From the NCBI GenBank assembly GCA_947184155.2, contig CAMXCT020006563.1, positions 334,030 through 398,029 of the forward strand: DNA of 64,000 nt, given 5' to 3'. The translations under genes and the position numbers were made by a program. This document shows positions 10,901 through 20,437 of the stretch, in pieces; the stretch's first letter is position 1, and every line of letters begins with the position of its first letter. Origin of the DNA: Cladocopium goreaui. Lineage: Eukaryota; Sar; Dinophyceae; Suessiales; Symbiodiniaceae. A model generated the notes under the pieces. That model saw nothing but the letters and a program-made list of their open reading frames with translations, was not told where the DNA came from and ran no database searches.

Positions 10901-13900
10901 GCGCTTATGTGACCTGATTTTTAAGATTCAGATTTCCAAGGGAGACCACTGTCATGTTGAAAATCCAGGTCCCTCCAGCATTTGGCATCAGAAGGAATTC
11001 GAAAGAATATGCCGTTGCACAAAGCCAGCATTTTTCGATCAGTGTGCGTTCCAGCTGAAACATCCAGAGACTGGGGAGCTCATGAAAAAGAACACCCGTG
11101 TACAGACCTCTTCCGAAAAAGTTTGGAAAGCACTGGACAGCCGTTTTTGCAATAGGAATCATGAGCATGCCCAGATAGCCGGATCGTGTCATTTCAGGGG
11201 TCAGCGCATTCCCCTATCTCAATTTGCCTCGTTTTATCCCACGGCACTTGCCAAGAGCATAGCCAAAGCCGTAATGAGCCCGATGCCAGACCCACTTGAT
11301 TTGCCGTCTGCCGCATTCGTTCATGATGGGTTTCCAGCAGTTGAAGTTGAGGGACCACCCAAAAAGAAAAGCCGGTTTCAGGTCCCAAGAGGTTTGAAAC
11401 GCGAACATCAAGAAGAAGAACCACCTAGACTAGAAGATGACACCTGGAATGAAATCATGAACAGCCTGCGCCAGAGCCTGCCCAAGTCAGGCGTGCAACA
11501 ATGGGATGGCCCGCACCAAGAGCTCATCAAGAAAATCCAAAGCTTGTGTCCCGAGCACCAAATCCAAGGAGTCATGGCATGTAAGGGGAGAGAAAAATTT
11601 ATGACTCACCCGGATAACTTGTCCCATAGAAGAACCATAGTGACTAGCCGGGGTAAACATGAAGTTCATGACTTAGGTTGGGAAGACCTCCGAGAAATGT
11701 CCAAGAACCAGCGCAATCGGAAAGCTTTCCCATCTCATGTCATGGTTTGTGTGTTCGGTCGACCGATCGAAGCTGGAGCCAGTAATTCAGAGCCTGCAAG
11801 GTCTGCACTAGAACCTCCCCGAGAAACGGAGGACACAATTGATGTTCCAATGGACCAACAGGATTCCATGGAAAAGCCGTGTGACAACGTAGATGTCCCA
11901 GCCAGCACATGGACCTCCGCAGCAGCAACCATCTCCGGACCAAAATTCCTTGCGTTAGAACCGACCAAGCAAAGGGTTATCCAGAAGTTACATAATAACT
12001 TAAGCCATCCAACTGCAGAAAGACTGGCCAAGCACTTGGCAGAGCGAGGAGCTTCCACTGAGATGATTGATGCAGCCAAAGAATATCTTTGTGCCTCATG
12101 CGCCGAACGCAGACCTCCGTCGCTGAATCCACCAGGTGTCCTGAAAGAAGCACGTGACTTTAACCAGCGAATTTCTTTGGACGGTTTCGAGTGGAAAGGT
12201 CAGACTGGTTTTCAAGGGTATGTTATACACATTATCGATGAAGCCACTCAGTTTCACTTAGGACACCGATCATGCCGCGACACTGCAAGCACATGGAAAG
12301 TCTTTTCCGAAAGCTGGCAAGCATGGGCCGGAACGCCACAGGAAATCATGATGGACTGTGGAGGAGAATTGGTTTCTGATGAAATGAAAAACCTTTTGCA
12401 ACAGGAAGGAATCAAGCCAATCTTAACAGCCGGACCATGGCAAAGAGGTAGGGTAGAACGTCATGGGGGGGTCGTCAAAGAAATGCTGTCCCGTATTGAC
12501 AACAGTAGCCCTATCAAAAATGATCGAGAGTTCGACCAAGCACTGTCCCAAAGCTTCCGAGCCAAGAATGCCATGTCATGTATCAATGGATACAGCCCCG
12601 AACAAGCTGTTTTGGGACGCGCCACAAAGTTGCCAGCCTCGATTTTAGGTGACCAAGATGACACAGCCCATCTACAAGCCACTGGCGACAGCCCAGAAGC
12701 TGCTCGTTTCCGAGCAGCTTTGGAACTCCGAACGTTAGCTAGAAAAGCCTTTGTTGAAAGTGACAATTCCCAAGCCATCAGAAGAGCCCTTCTGAAACAA
12801 TCTAGAGGAGTTCCAATAGAATGGCAATGTGGCCAGCCATGCATGTTTTGGGATCGTCGCAAGTCACCAAATATGTTGGAGAAAGGTAAATGGTGCGGTC
12901 CAGCACAAGTTGTTCTCACAGAATCCAAGACCATTGTTTGGGTGACACACATGAACCGTTTGCTTAGATGTGCACGTGACAACCTCCGACCAGTCAGTTT
13001 GAGAGAGCTTCAGCACCATCCGACTTTCAGCCAACAAGTCGAGCTCGCGCGTATCCAACAAATGTCAAGTCAATTGCAGGCACGACTCCATGATCGAAGT
13101 GGCATGTTCCAGTTCTCAGACATGGGTGAAGACCCCATTGTAGATCCCGAAGAAATCAGCCGTAGAGAACACACAGCCTTACAACCCGAACAAGAACCAA
13201 CCCGAAGAGCTTCCAATATAGAAGTCCCTGAAATGTCATTGGAAACTCCAGTTGAAACACCAATACCCAATGACAATTTTGAAAGCGACCATGCCGGATC
13301 TTCATATGAACCTTCACTTGCACCTTCAAACCCAGCGGAAGGGGGAGAAAACATGGGAGAAAACTCACATGTATCATTTGGGGAAGCATCCTCTGTAGGG
13401 GAGAGCCAGGGGGAGAATAGTGTAGCTCATCATGTAGCCACTGCTGATAACGTAGTCCACGATGCCTGCATAGTGGAATCTGTTCCTGATGGCCCTGTCT
13501 TACAAGGTGACGAAGACACACTTTGGACAGATGCGATTGACCAATCGCTGGACCATTGCAGTTTTGAATTCGAGATGCCCTGGCAGCTGATGGAAAGAGT
13601 ATCACATCAGCCCAAAACCCACGCCGTGCTTTTGACAACCGCGGCCAAAAAGTCCCGAGCCGAAGTGAGGTATTCCACGCTTAGCTCCGAAGAGAAGCAA
13701 CTCTTCGATCGAGCTAAGGACAAAGAGCTCCGTTGCTGGCTTAAAACAAGCACCGTGAAAAGGATCCTGAGGAATCGCATTCACCCTGATAGAATCATGA
13801 CCTCGAGATGGATCCTCACATATAAGCCAGACCCAACTTCACCAAGTGGGCATAAACACAAAGCCCGCCTTGTTGTCAGGGGTTACCAAGATCCGGAAAT

Positions 13901-15362
13901 TGATCAAGTAAACACCGACAGTCCAACACTTGGAAGAGATGCCCGACAACTCCTTTTTCAAACAGTGTGTTCCTCAGGTTGGGATATCCAAAGCTTTGAC
14001 ATCACGACCGCATTCCTCAGGGGAAGAGCTGATGGTAGAGAACTAGCCATGGAACCAGTAAGTGAGTTACGGGACCTCCTGAAAATGGGCAAAGATGAAG
14101 TATGTTTGCTGGAAGGAAATGCATACGGAAGGGTTGATGCACCACTACTCTTCTATCGTGAACTTCGCAAGCAGCTGGAAAGTTTAGGCTTTAGTGCACA
14201 TCCTTTGGATGGATGCCTCTTCATGCTGCGAGACCCTCAGAATCCACAGAAATTGAATGGGATCCTTGGCACTCATGTCGATGATGGTATTGGGGGAGGG
14301 AACGAAGTGTTTGAAAAGGCACTGACCAAACTCCACAAAATCTTGCCCTTTGGACAAAGAGAATACCGAAAGTTCAAGTTCACCGGATTGGACATCGAAC
14401 AATTGCCAGACAACTCCATTCGAATTAGCCAAGGGGAATATATCAATAAGATAGATCCCATAAACATAGCTAAGAATAGGAGAGTCCAAAAGGATGACAA
14501 CGCCACTGAACAAGAAGTTCAGGACTTGCGTGCCCTGTGCGGCAGCCTCCAGTACGCTGCTGTGCACAGCCGTCCGGATCTGGCAGCAAAGGTGTCGTTT
14601 TTACAGAAAAGCATCCCTCAAGCCAAAGTTCAGCATCTTTTAGATGGTAACAAAGTTCTGTTGGAAGCGAAAGAGACGGCACCGACTGCTATCCAGATAC
14701 GTCCGCTGTCTCTGGAAGATACCACCTTTGCAAGTTTTGGTGACGCCAGTTTTGCATCCGCCTCTCAGCTCCGAGCGCAACAGGGGTTGTTTATAGTTGC
14801 ATGCAGTAAAGCACTGAGTGAAAACAAAACGTCTGACATCAGTCCTGTTGCATGGAACTCTAAGCAAATTGGCCGGGTAGTCAGGTCAACGCTGAGCGCT
14901 GAGGCGTATGCAATGAGTTCATCCCTGGATAAGCTGACATGGATCCGATGTATGTGGGCCTTCATCCACAATCCAAGCTTTAAATGGCAGCACCCAGAAA
15001 AGTCTCTACAAGATGAACCAAAAGCACTGTTGATCACTGACTGCAAGTCCCTTTTTGATTTAGTATCCAAGTTGGCAACTCCTAACTGCCAAGAATGGAG
15101 AACAACTGTGGAAGTCATGCTGATCAAACAACAGTCAGATGGTCATACGCAATGCCGATGGATTTCGACAGCCATCATGTTGGCAGACTGCCTTACGAAG
15201 CCGATGGATGCCAGCTTTTTACGAACTGTTTTGCATTTGGGTCGTTTTCGTATTTTCGATGAAGATCAGACACTCAAAAACAATACCCATAAGAAGATGG
15301 CATCAAGATGGATGACCAAGCAAGATGAAGGCACATCCAAAAAAGAAAAGACACCAGTGTGA
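7902..15362 (+). CDS. copia Gag-Pol polyprotein, 2486 aa
   Basis: This single frame encodes the structural and enzymatic proteins of the retrotransposon. Gag occupies roughly residues 1-330 and ends with a CCHC zinc knuckle (CRACGEKGHWKAEC, residues 314-327). The aspartic protease shows DTGA at residue 476. A low-complexity stretch (about 620-890) overlaps another frame. A methyltransferase-like domain spans about 905-1125 (LLEVYTEP, APEC at 965-968, HVENPG near 1018). Integrase has an HHCC zinc-binding site (H1364 region, C1397 region) and likely catalytic D1427, D1485 and E1519. Reverse transcriptase has HVDD at 2125-2128, with H in place of the usual Y. RNase H has GDASF near 2281, SAEAYA and TDCKS. 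The start ATG follows the primer site by about 40 bases. The TGA stop at 15360 lies inside the 3' LTR. Family membership is certain; cleavage sites are not visible. Confidence 0.93.
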   Translation: MASSSEEKGNSIWSLLPSFDPAVDNAREYVEKVRFIEGVCPDRDKAMLAPRLAMLCKGTAWGQVKALDAESLTNKTEGVKNLLKALSSWEESAEMKTYELFEKALYKTNQKADESTTSFVNRLQVAMDELGVVDVKQFHAFLHLRQSALGVEDRKRVLTMTAGDMKVSKVEQAMRTLATSVLSSGAEPKKRVYPTNYVEPEVEQDANMATTYHVVYEEDEIDAETLEQMAQNGDSDALNMVSFEKDLEELFQEVPDLQHALVSYHEARTKILEKKKSRGFWPPYKGKNKGGFSKGFKKGSGKGGLLARIARTNCRACGEKGHWKAECPHKGTNNTQDNVNLAMHQEHRFTLPNNDQDAQVIFESITEDDEEIQSFATHWEDWDKSGDRKIMGITWGDNDNGVKSMPEREDHTQVDIPIHHAYCLHECIPRVQEFFAHRLLHRKSPGPMKPTSTDAECLHSSLDMENVKQAGLAILDTGASRSVVGHDVLPHVLKSLPPCVRNQIKEKSSNIGFRFGNNQVTYSQKQVHIPIFTATQKIWIVIEVVPAATPFLLSIQAMKMLGAQINLSNNHCYLTRIDRQLNLQESKNGLYLISMSELCLPVKPRHQHSFTAEADRAPSFFPPPGLTLPSCVHHANTGRSHAHDQEHGRGHHGVIAPVAGDTDEPVGGESTGPGDCNGSCPGAVESSERGSEPEGTHRATVKDAAGQNVVRLTKKSQERWIKQKFRDWRPVGRFMGSGGTGNGEFGPNAHHQHEREPAPVDGPPPEDAQAVHSCSELSTKNHCSSDRGERCAREPDSPHGPGLGVMGQQKSLVGQDPQWVPLLRSVRAAPKLRGLDFGKIRNGQRRHAGLHHVCSSSRSPGTSSTESQRVNAAPKEPVYDDLLIENEDEMKWLMNCIHHMPRRTRRIDLLEVYTEPNSKLVDEVRKQGGQAVRFTRDDGDLSTHAGQVALLRKIFLLNPKHIWLAPECRPWGPWSRFNQMRGITAFNRVQEDRSQAQTHLRLCDLIFKIQISKGDHCHVENPGPSSIWHQKEFERICRCTKPAFFDQCAFQLKHPETGELMKKNTRVQTSSEKVWKALDSRFCNRNHEHAQIAGSCHFRGQRIPLSQFASFYPTALAKSIAKAVMSPMPDPLDLPSAAFVHDGFPAVEVEGPPKKKSRFQVPRGLKREHQEEEPPRLEDDTWNEIMNSLRQSLPKSGVQQWDGPHQELIKKIQSLCPEHQIQGVMACKGREKFMTHPDNLSHRRTIVTSRGKHEVHDLGWEDLREMSKNQRNRKAFPSHVMVCVFGRPIEAGASNSEPARSALEPPRETEDTIDVPMDQQDSMEKPCDNVDVPASTWTSAAATISGPKFLALEPTKQRVIQKLHNNLSHPTAERLAKHLAERGASTEMIDAAKEYLCASCAERRPPSLNPPGVLKEARDFNQRISLDGFEWKGQTGFQGYVIHIIDEATQFHLGHRSCRDTASTWKVFSESWQAWAGTPQEIMMDCGGELVSDEMKNLLQQEGIKPILTAGPWQRGRVERHGGVVKEMLSRIDNSSPIKNDREFDQALSQSFRAKNAMSCINGYSPEQAVLGRATKLPASILGDQDDTAHLQATGDSPEAARFRAALELRTLARKAFVESDNSQAIRRALLKQSRGVPIEWQCGQPCMFWDRRKSPNMLEKGKWCGPAQVVLTESKTIVWVTHMNRLLRCARDNLRPVSLRELQHHPTFSQQVELARIQQMSSQLQARLHDRSGMFQFSDMGEDPIVDPEEISRREHTALQPEQEPTRRASNIEVPEMSLETPVETPIPNDNFESDHAGSSYEPSLAPSNPAEGGENMGENSHVSFGEASSVGESQGENSVAHHVATADNVVHDACIVESVPDGPVLQGDEDTLWTDAIDQSLDHCSFEFEMPWQLMERVSHQPKTHAVLLTTAAKKSRAEVRYSTLSSEEKQLFDRAKDKELRCWLKTSTVKRILRNRIHPDRIMTSRWILTYKPDPTSPSGHKHKARLVVRGYQDPEIDQVNTDSPTLGRDARQLLFQTVCSSGWDIQSFDITTAFLRGRADGRELAMEPVSELRDLLKMGKDEVCLLEGNAYGRVDAPLLFYRELRKQLESLGFSAHPLDGCLFMLRDPQNPQKLNGILGTHVDDGIGGGNEVFEKALTKLHKILPFGQREYRKFKFTGLDIEQLPDNSIRISQGEYINKIDPINIAKNRRVQKDDNATEQEVQDLRALCGSLQYAAVHSRPDLAAKVSFLQKSIPQAKVQHLLDGNKVLLEAKETAPTAIQIRPLSLEDTTFASFGDASFASASQLRAQQGLFIVACSKALSENKTSDISPVAWNSKQIGRVVRSTLSAEAYAMSSSLDKLTWIRCMWAFIHNPSFKWQHPEKSLQDEPKALLITDCKSLFDLVSKLATPNCQEWRTTVEVMLIKQQSDGHTQCRWISTAIMLADCLTKPMDASFLRTVLHLGRFRIFDEDQTLKNNTHKKMASRWMTKQDEGTSKKEKTPV
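9793..10512 (+). CDS. overlapping frame in copia element, 239 aa
   Basis: This frame lies wholly inside the Gag-Pol frame, shifted by +1, between the protease and the methyltransferase-like domain. It reads like a real protein: an amphipathic helical region (EVQSQKGRIEQLSKML) and a C-terminal segment with VSWGKTHNGSRFSEVYEQHP followed by NYVAWI. That segment resembles the short G-K-x-G-x-F-x-E-V-Y-x-x-x-P-x-Y-x-x-W motif seen in DUF3820/exoX-like C-terminal modules. The main frame over the same bases is low-complexity and rich in G, H, P and S. Either the element encodes two proteins here, expressed by frameshifting or separate initiation, or two compensating single-base indels moved the true frame. 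A +1 shift near 9781-9800 and a -1 shift near 10500 would splice this segment into Gag-Pol. Confidence 0.55.
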   Translation: MFTMPTQGEAMRMIKSTAEAIMESLRLLLVILMSQLEVRAPDQEIATDHAQVLSNLLNEVQSQKGRIEQLSKMLQGKTLSGSPRKVKSAGSNRSFEIGDQSDASWDLEELEMGSLGPMPTTNMNVNLHQSTVHRQKMPKQSTVVQSSPQRTTAAATGANDVPESQIALTAQALESWGNKRVSWGKTHNGSRFSEVYEQHPNYVAWISARSATANVAMQDFIMYAQAREALEHRALRASA

Positions 15363-15631
15363 AAAGCCAATATATGCCTTGGATGTGCCTTGCAGGTGTA
15401 CCAGCATGGAGACCTCGCTGTTCGACCGGGCCAATGGCTCAAGTTCCGCAAGGTGTGGAAAACAAGCAGCGCGGACGCTGCACAAATCCGAGAAGTGTAA
15501 CGTTGGACGTTCATCCATAGGCACAGGGTGCCGGCTGAGCCTTTTGGGGTGTGGTTACCCCTTTTGTTGGAAACCCCGAAGGACTAGGGGAAGCTGGGTC
15601 CCTACCTTTGTAGACTCCTCCCCGAGCTACA
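15358..15631 (+). repeat. 3' LTR of copia element
   Basis: 274 bp, identical to the 5' LTR apart from C15488. It contains the last two bases before and the stop codon of the polyprotein. It is followed by a TATATA run. Confidence 0.95.
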
Positions 15632-15637
15632 TATATA

Positions 15638-16492
15638 TATATATAGTTCACCCCTTAAATATATATGTATATAGTTATATTATATATAAATATGTCCCCT
15701 ATGTTTCCCTGGGGACACCTCCTGATGATGATATTTTGGGGCCAATAGCATGCTTGTCGCATGTGACAGGAACCCCCAATCATAGTATCAGGATGGGATT
15801 GAGTTCGTAGTTTCTGTTTTCTTTCAATGATTTAACAATGATTTAAGTAATGTGGTTGAAACAATGCCATAAACTACCCATTTGGGAATGGTTTATACCA
15901 TCTATTTATGGTGATTTGGGGGATGGTTTATTCTTGTTTTAACCACATTATATACTGTATATACTCATGTACCCATAGAGCTGATTGACAATCATCCAAA
16001 GTGCAACCAGTCATCATTCTCTCCAGCGATGAAGAGAAATGGAATACGACCGGTCGGATGTCACAAGTGCGGATGGCGAGTTTCATCTGCGGATTGGATG
16101 GTACGTACCATCAGAAAATTGAACCACCAACAGCAAGAGTTCAGAACACTTCAAACCTCTCACACAGAAAGATACCATGGTTTTTCTAATCGTCATAAGT
16201 CATTTAAAAAAAAAACAAACGGACTCAAACGGCTGGTAGGCTTACTGATGGACCCTCAAGTCGTGGCGAGCCACGAGGCGAGCCACGAGGCTTCAATCGG
16301 CCAGGAAGACGAATTGAAATCAGTGGATTGAGTCGTGCACTTCCTAAAAATCATTGTGGTGCCGGCTTTATGTTGCTTTAGTGAAGATTATATAATGTAT
16401 AATATACAGTAATAATCAGTAATACAATTTAACTCATGACAACATGGGATTCCCGAAAACTTCGATCATTGGAGTGTGACCCAAAAACTACT
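15638..16492. other. no confident gene
   Basis: AT-rich sequence. A plus frame of 100 codons at 16029-16331 (start MKRNGIRPVGCHKCGWRV) includes a GAGCCACGAG duplication. It matches no family I recognise and lacks clear splice context. Confidence 0.35.
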
Positions 16493-16628
16493 TAATGTCA
16501 ACCCTGGATTAATAAAGCCCTAGGTTGTTTCATTGGGGGAATAGCATTTCAGTATCAGATTATGACTATTAGGGGAGTACCCCCCTAATCAATAAACTAT
16601 GGTTTTAATTTATCCGGGGTTGACATTA
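16493..16628. mobile_element. F9 TIR element
   Basis: Ends are TAATGTCAACCC and GGGTTGACATTA, with CAATAAACTATGG and GGGGGAATAG inside. A partial relative lies at 1937-2010. The TA at both tips fits a TA target site. Confidence 0.65.
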
Positions 16629-17022
16629 CCATCATTTACGTCGTGACGTCCAAATGTATGGTCGACCCGCTCGCCGCCGCTCGCCTCAACAAGGTGAGAG
16701 AAGTTGTACCTGCTCAAGGTGAGTCTCCCTAGATCGCTAAGTTGAATCATAACTTGGTTAACGTTTGGGTTAAAAAAAGGCTTTATAAAGGGGATGTACT
16801 ACTACATTTAATATCATTTAATGGGCGTATAAAAACAAACTTATAACATCTTTTTTTTACGTCTTATACCTGGGGGGCAAGAGCTTGTATGTTGTTATGG
16901 TTCAGTATTGGTCCCGTACTAACCTTCTGAACCATCGCTCGGCAAGGGTAGGTGTCAGTCTATTACACCCCCATCATTGTACTTGTTTTTCATTCAAATA
17001 GCTTGAGAATCATCACAACAAC

Positions 17023-17128
17023 TACCCTCTGGTAAACTAACATAGCTATTGAAAATGACCATTTATAGTGGATTTACCCATTAAAAATAGTGATTATCCA
17101 TAGCTTTTTGTATGTTTACCAGAGGGTA
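17023..17128. mobile_element. F1 TIR element
   Basis: Full copy with both consensus ends. One arm has lost the CATAGCTAT block (reads CATAGCTTTTTGTATG). Confidence 0.85.
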
Positions 17129-17164
17129 GTTTCACAATGTTTCACAATGTTGACTGGAATCCTT

Positions 17165-17455
17165 CCCAATAGATTTCCAACCATCGAAAGTTTCACAGGC
17201 CTTATAGGGCGACCCCCTCCTGGAACCATGATTTTGTCCTCGGGATCCGGACGCATTCTCCGGGCTCAGGATGAAGAGTCCCGTGATGATCCAGTAATAA
17301 ACCAGCGCCTTCCGCAGTTACCAGAGCTGTTTTTGTTCACTCAAAATGGGGGAAATGTGGAGAAGAGATGTGGAAAAGTTTGCGGATGTTATTATACTGA
17401 GTCATCAAGTTTCAGAATTGTGCGCAATTCTGGATATTTGACATCCAGTTCATGA
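17165..17455 (+). CDS. possible exon or ORF, unknown
   Basis: A plus frame downstream of an F1 element reads with normal-looking composition (FTGLIGRPPPGTMILSSGSG, then RILRAQDEESRDDPVINQRL) and stops at 17455. No family is recognised. The opposite strand is less convincing. The 5' limit is uncertain because the frame runs into the F1 end. Confidence 0.3.
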   Translation, partial: PNRFPTIESFTGLIGRPPPGTMILSSGSGRILRAQDEESRDDPVINQRLPQLPELFLFTQNGGNVEKRCGKVCGCYYTESSSFRIVRNSGYLTSSS

Positions 17456-17525
17456 AATGGATAGTCCCATCCATGACATGTCGGTTTCTCTGGGAAGCAG
17501 CTTCCAATGGGATGACTGGTTTTCA

Positions 17526-17632
17526 CAGTTATGGCCATGGCTATCAGTTATAAGTACTAACAAGTCACCCCATTTAATGTATTTCATCCCATAGAAATAA
17601 CCAGTTATAACTGGTTTTTATGGCCATAACTG
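17526..17632. repeat. foldback, CAGTTATGGCCAT ends
   Basis: CAGTTATGGCCAT at the left is mirrored by ATGGCCATAACTG at the right, with TAACTGGT/ACCAGTTA inside. I found no second copy in the window. Confidence 0.6.
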
Positions 17633-17731
17633 CAGGAATTCAGGATATCGCTGGTGGTTTTTGGATCCAATGTTTTTCTGGTCGCGTGTTCTTTAAAAAA
17701 ATCTCTACCACATGGCTAAGAAGCTAGAAGC

Positions 17732-17835
17732 TACCCTCTGGTAAACTAACATAGCTATTGAAAATGGCCATTTATAGTGGATTTTCCCATTAAAAATGGT
17801 GATTTTCCATAGCTACGTTAAATTACCAGAAGCTA
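17732..17835. mobile_element. F1 TIR element, right tip decayed
   Basis: The left end is consensus. The right tip reads TTACCAGAAGCTA. Confidence 0.8.
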
Positions 17836-18330
17836 ATCAAACCAATCAAACTTGGAGTGCAATTTAATGTGCCGTTAAACCTCGTGGTCTCAACGACAAA
17901 TATTACAGTCGTTGGGGATCATCATCGCAAATATATTGCTGAAAATAAACCATGTTGAAACATGTTGAAATCACCAACTAGAAATTATTTCATATATCCA
18001 ACATTATCCAACTAGAAAGTTTCACATAGAAGATATACAATTTGATATATGTTGAAATCACCTTAACTAGATTGCCTGGCACCCAAAGCTCACCAAACTC
18101 TTTTTGGTGAATCGAATCTTCCCCCCTTTTTTGATGACTCCTTTTTGGCATGGGAATGTCTAGCTGAAATCATCCAGCGTTTTTGGGATCCCCCCCAAAA
18201 TGATGGAACCATCACAAAAAACCCTATGTTGATCATGGTTGATCATTGAGAAAAAACATGCCAAAAATATGAATTTTACAAATGACATTTCAGTACGACT
18301 CCCCCCCCTGAAATGTCATTTTTAAGAGGG
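17836..18330. other. no gene recognised
   Basis: No exon candidate. Short CATGTTGAAA repeats near 17950. Confidence 0.4.
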
Positions 18331-18483
18331 TACAAAGTGGGGCCCCCGTTTACGATAGCCAAGTTGGTGAACATAACTCCAATTTCACTATGGTTAGTTG
18401 GTGATAACTATGGTTTATGGTACTTATAACTATAGTTACTGGGGTTTATAAACCAATTTATAACTGGGGGGCCCCACATTGTA
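18331..18483. mobile_element. F3 TIR element
   Basis: Starts TACAAAGTGGGGCCCCC and ends GGGGCCCCACATTGTA, with AAGTTGGTGAACATAACTCC and ACTATAGTTACTGGGGTTTA inside. This is the longer F3 subtype. Confidence 0.8.
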
Positions 18484-18512
18484 GGGATCTGGAACCCCCC
18501 ATTTTGGGAAAC

Positions 18513-18655
18513 CAACTCCGGCATCGCCACCGCATGTTGCGCGGCGAAGCGGTCGAACCAGCTGGCATCGCCACCCAGAGCCTCACGGAAACACAGAAGG
18601 CGCGCACCAGCAACGAAGCGGGCACCAGCAACGCAGTGATCACCAACAATTGCGA
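18513..18655 (-). CDS. internal exon, unknown protein
   Basis: The minus-strand island reads VGDHCVAGARFVAGARLLCF and then REALGGDASWFDRFAAQHAV, ending MPEL. It is bounded by an AAG acceptor and a TTG|GTTTCC donor, giving 143 nt with two bases of a split codon at the start and a whole codon at the end. The GC-rich composition contrasts with the flanks, and an F3 element sits about 30 bases downstream in the presumed intron. The protein family is not recognised. Confidence 0.5.
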
Positions 18656-18692
18656 CTTAAGGGTTTTTTGTGATGATTAATGCAGCTGGAAC

Positions 18693-18774
18693 ATCATAAC
18701 TATGGAACATCACCATTTTTAATGGGTAAATCATCAATGGAAGATTCATCTGATTTCACCATAATGATGGATAT
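18693..18774. mobile_element. F1 half, part of composite
   Basis: CATAACTATGGAACATCACC and TTTTTAATGGGTAAATCATC form the left arm of an F1 copy, cut by the F2 copy that follows. The same junction occurs at 22370-22470. Confidence 0.65.
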
Positions 18775-18888
18775 CTGGTTGGTGGTTGAGCCCTACCCCT
18801 CTGAAAAATGATGGAGTGAAAGTCAGTTGGGATGATGAAATTCCCAATATATGGAAAAATGAAACTCATGTTCCAAACCACCAACCAG
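18775..18888. mobile_element. F2 TIR element, copy b
   Basis: Complete ends. It carries GATGGAGTGAAAGTCAGTTG in place of GAGTTCGTCAGTTG. Confidence 0.85.
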
Positions 18889-19019
18889 AATAGGTATTTA
18901 ATTGGATGTCTAAAACGCTTCATGCGATTTCATGGTAATGTGGTTAAAGCAATAAACCAACCAATAAAAATGGTGGCTTTGGGGATTGTAGATCCTATTG
19001 CTTCAAGCACATTACAACA

Positions 19020-19133
19020 ACTTATGGGTTCATTTGAAATTGGGATACACCCCAATTATGGCCATTCAATAGAGAAAATGGTGATAAATGTCACTGGTTT
19101 CTGGGGTACCCTATTTCAGACAAACCCGTATGA
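19020..19133. mobile_element. F6 TIR element, degenerate
   Basis: TATGGGTTCATTTGAAATTG at the left and CTATTTCAGACAAACCCGTA at the right, with CCCCAATTATGGCCATTCAA inside. The partner copy is at 55304-55413. Confidence 0.6.
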
Positions 19134-19148
19134 AATGTCCAAACTAGA

Positions 19149-19274
19149 TACAAGGTGGTGCCCCCCTAGTTATAAGTTGGTTTATAACCCAATCTAACTA
19201 TAGTTATAACTACCATAAACCCTAGTTATTGTAGTTATAAACCAACTTAGCTATCTAGGGGGCACCACCTTGTA
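19149..19274. mobile_element. F3 TIR element, CACCACC subtype
   Basis: TACAAGGTGGTGCCCCCCT and GGGGGCACCACCTTGTA ends, with a nearly symmetric TAACTATAGTTATAACT core. Confidence 0.85.
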
Positions 19275-19376
19275 GACATGTCAATATTAGTCGAGATGTT
19301 GGAAACCTGAAAGGTTCTCCGGCGGTAGTGCTCACACTCTCCAGGAGTAACCAAACAATACCAAATAATACCAAAT

Positions 19377-19482
19377 GGAGGTTTCCTAAAATGGAGGTAC
19401 CCCAATAGCTGGATGGTTTATAAGGGAAAATCCCACTGAAATGATGGATGATTTAGGGGTACCCCTATTTTAGGAAACCTCC
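19377..19482. mobile_element. F4 TIR element, best copy
   Basis: GGAGGTTTCCTAAAATGGAGG is mirrored by ATTTTAGGAAACCTCC, with GGTACCCC and AGGGGTACCCC inside. AAAT flanks both ends, suggesting a short target duplication. Confidence 0.8.
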
Positions 19483-19778
19483 AAATAGAGATTTTGTAGG
19501 CATCCCAAAGTTGATGGCACCCCTCTCAGAAGTATGGGGCGGAGCTTGAGGCTTTGGAGAATCCACACATTTTTGTTAAAGTCATGTCATGACCATAACT
19601 ATCATCCCAATTTTGGGCTTTTTGTATCACATGTCTTTTGACATCTCAATTCGCATCCTCGGCTCCCCATTTTTTGTGAAGACACAACCATATCATATCT
19701 CTTTATATAGTTCCCTCCATTCACCGGACAGTTGGGATGCTGACGAAAAAAATTGACATGGCACTGTTTCATCCACTC

Positions 19779-19910
19779 TACCCTCTGGCAAATTAACATA
19801 GCTATGGAAAAGCACTATTTTACGAGGTAAATTGTGGTAAATCATCTATGAATCTATGAATAGTCCATGCTCCATAGCAAAAAAAAGCTATGTTAGTTTG
19901 TTGGAGGGAA
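19779..19910. mobile_element. F1 element, degenerate
   Basis: The left end is TACCCTCTGGCAAATTAACA. The right end has decayed to GTTTGTTGGAGGGA. Confidence 0.6.
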
Positions 19911-20437
19911 ATTCCCATGAATATCCCCATGTTTGTTGATTAAATCCCATGAAATCCCATATCACCATGCAACCGCATTAAAAAGTCCCGTTTAAAGCGG
20001 AATAGTTGAGACCTGTCCTCCATAATGAGAAGGTGATGAAGTTCATTGTCCTGGCTGTCGAATCCAATGATTGTATGTTTCTGCAAGCAACGATAACATT
20101 TATATAATTATAGCATCTGTTACTGATCATGATCTATATTGTCTGTATATGTATATACATATTATATATACATATATTATAGCTCTATATAATTCGTTAT
20201 CTGTATATATATATATATGTATTACTATATCCATGCGGCAATGACCCAAAATTTTATATGAACAAACATAATAGGTAAATAAACCAAGGAACAACATGGG
20301 CCATAGCGTCCATAGCTGGGGGAGGAACATCGATAGATTCCATCTATTTTGCTTTGAACTTTGAACAGAAAGGAATTCCATGGTTTTTGATCCCCCAAAC
20401 CATGAGGGCGATGTGGTTTAGGCTCACTGTAGAATTA

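Larger units (their letters stand above)
7572..15631 (+). mobile_element. full-length Ty1/copia LTR retrotransposon
   Basis: An 8.06-kb element: 5' LTR, primer site, one long Gag-Pol frame, 3' LTR. Domain order is gag, zinc knuckle, protease, a methyltransferase-like insert, integrase, reverse transcriptase, RNase H. Integrase before reverse transcriptase defines the copia superfamily. The near-identical LTRs and unbroken main frame indicate a recent insertion. An A-rich purine stretch near 15338-15350 could serve as the polypurine tract, though it is interrupted. A second frame at 9793-10512 is described separately. Confidence 0.95.
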
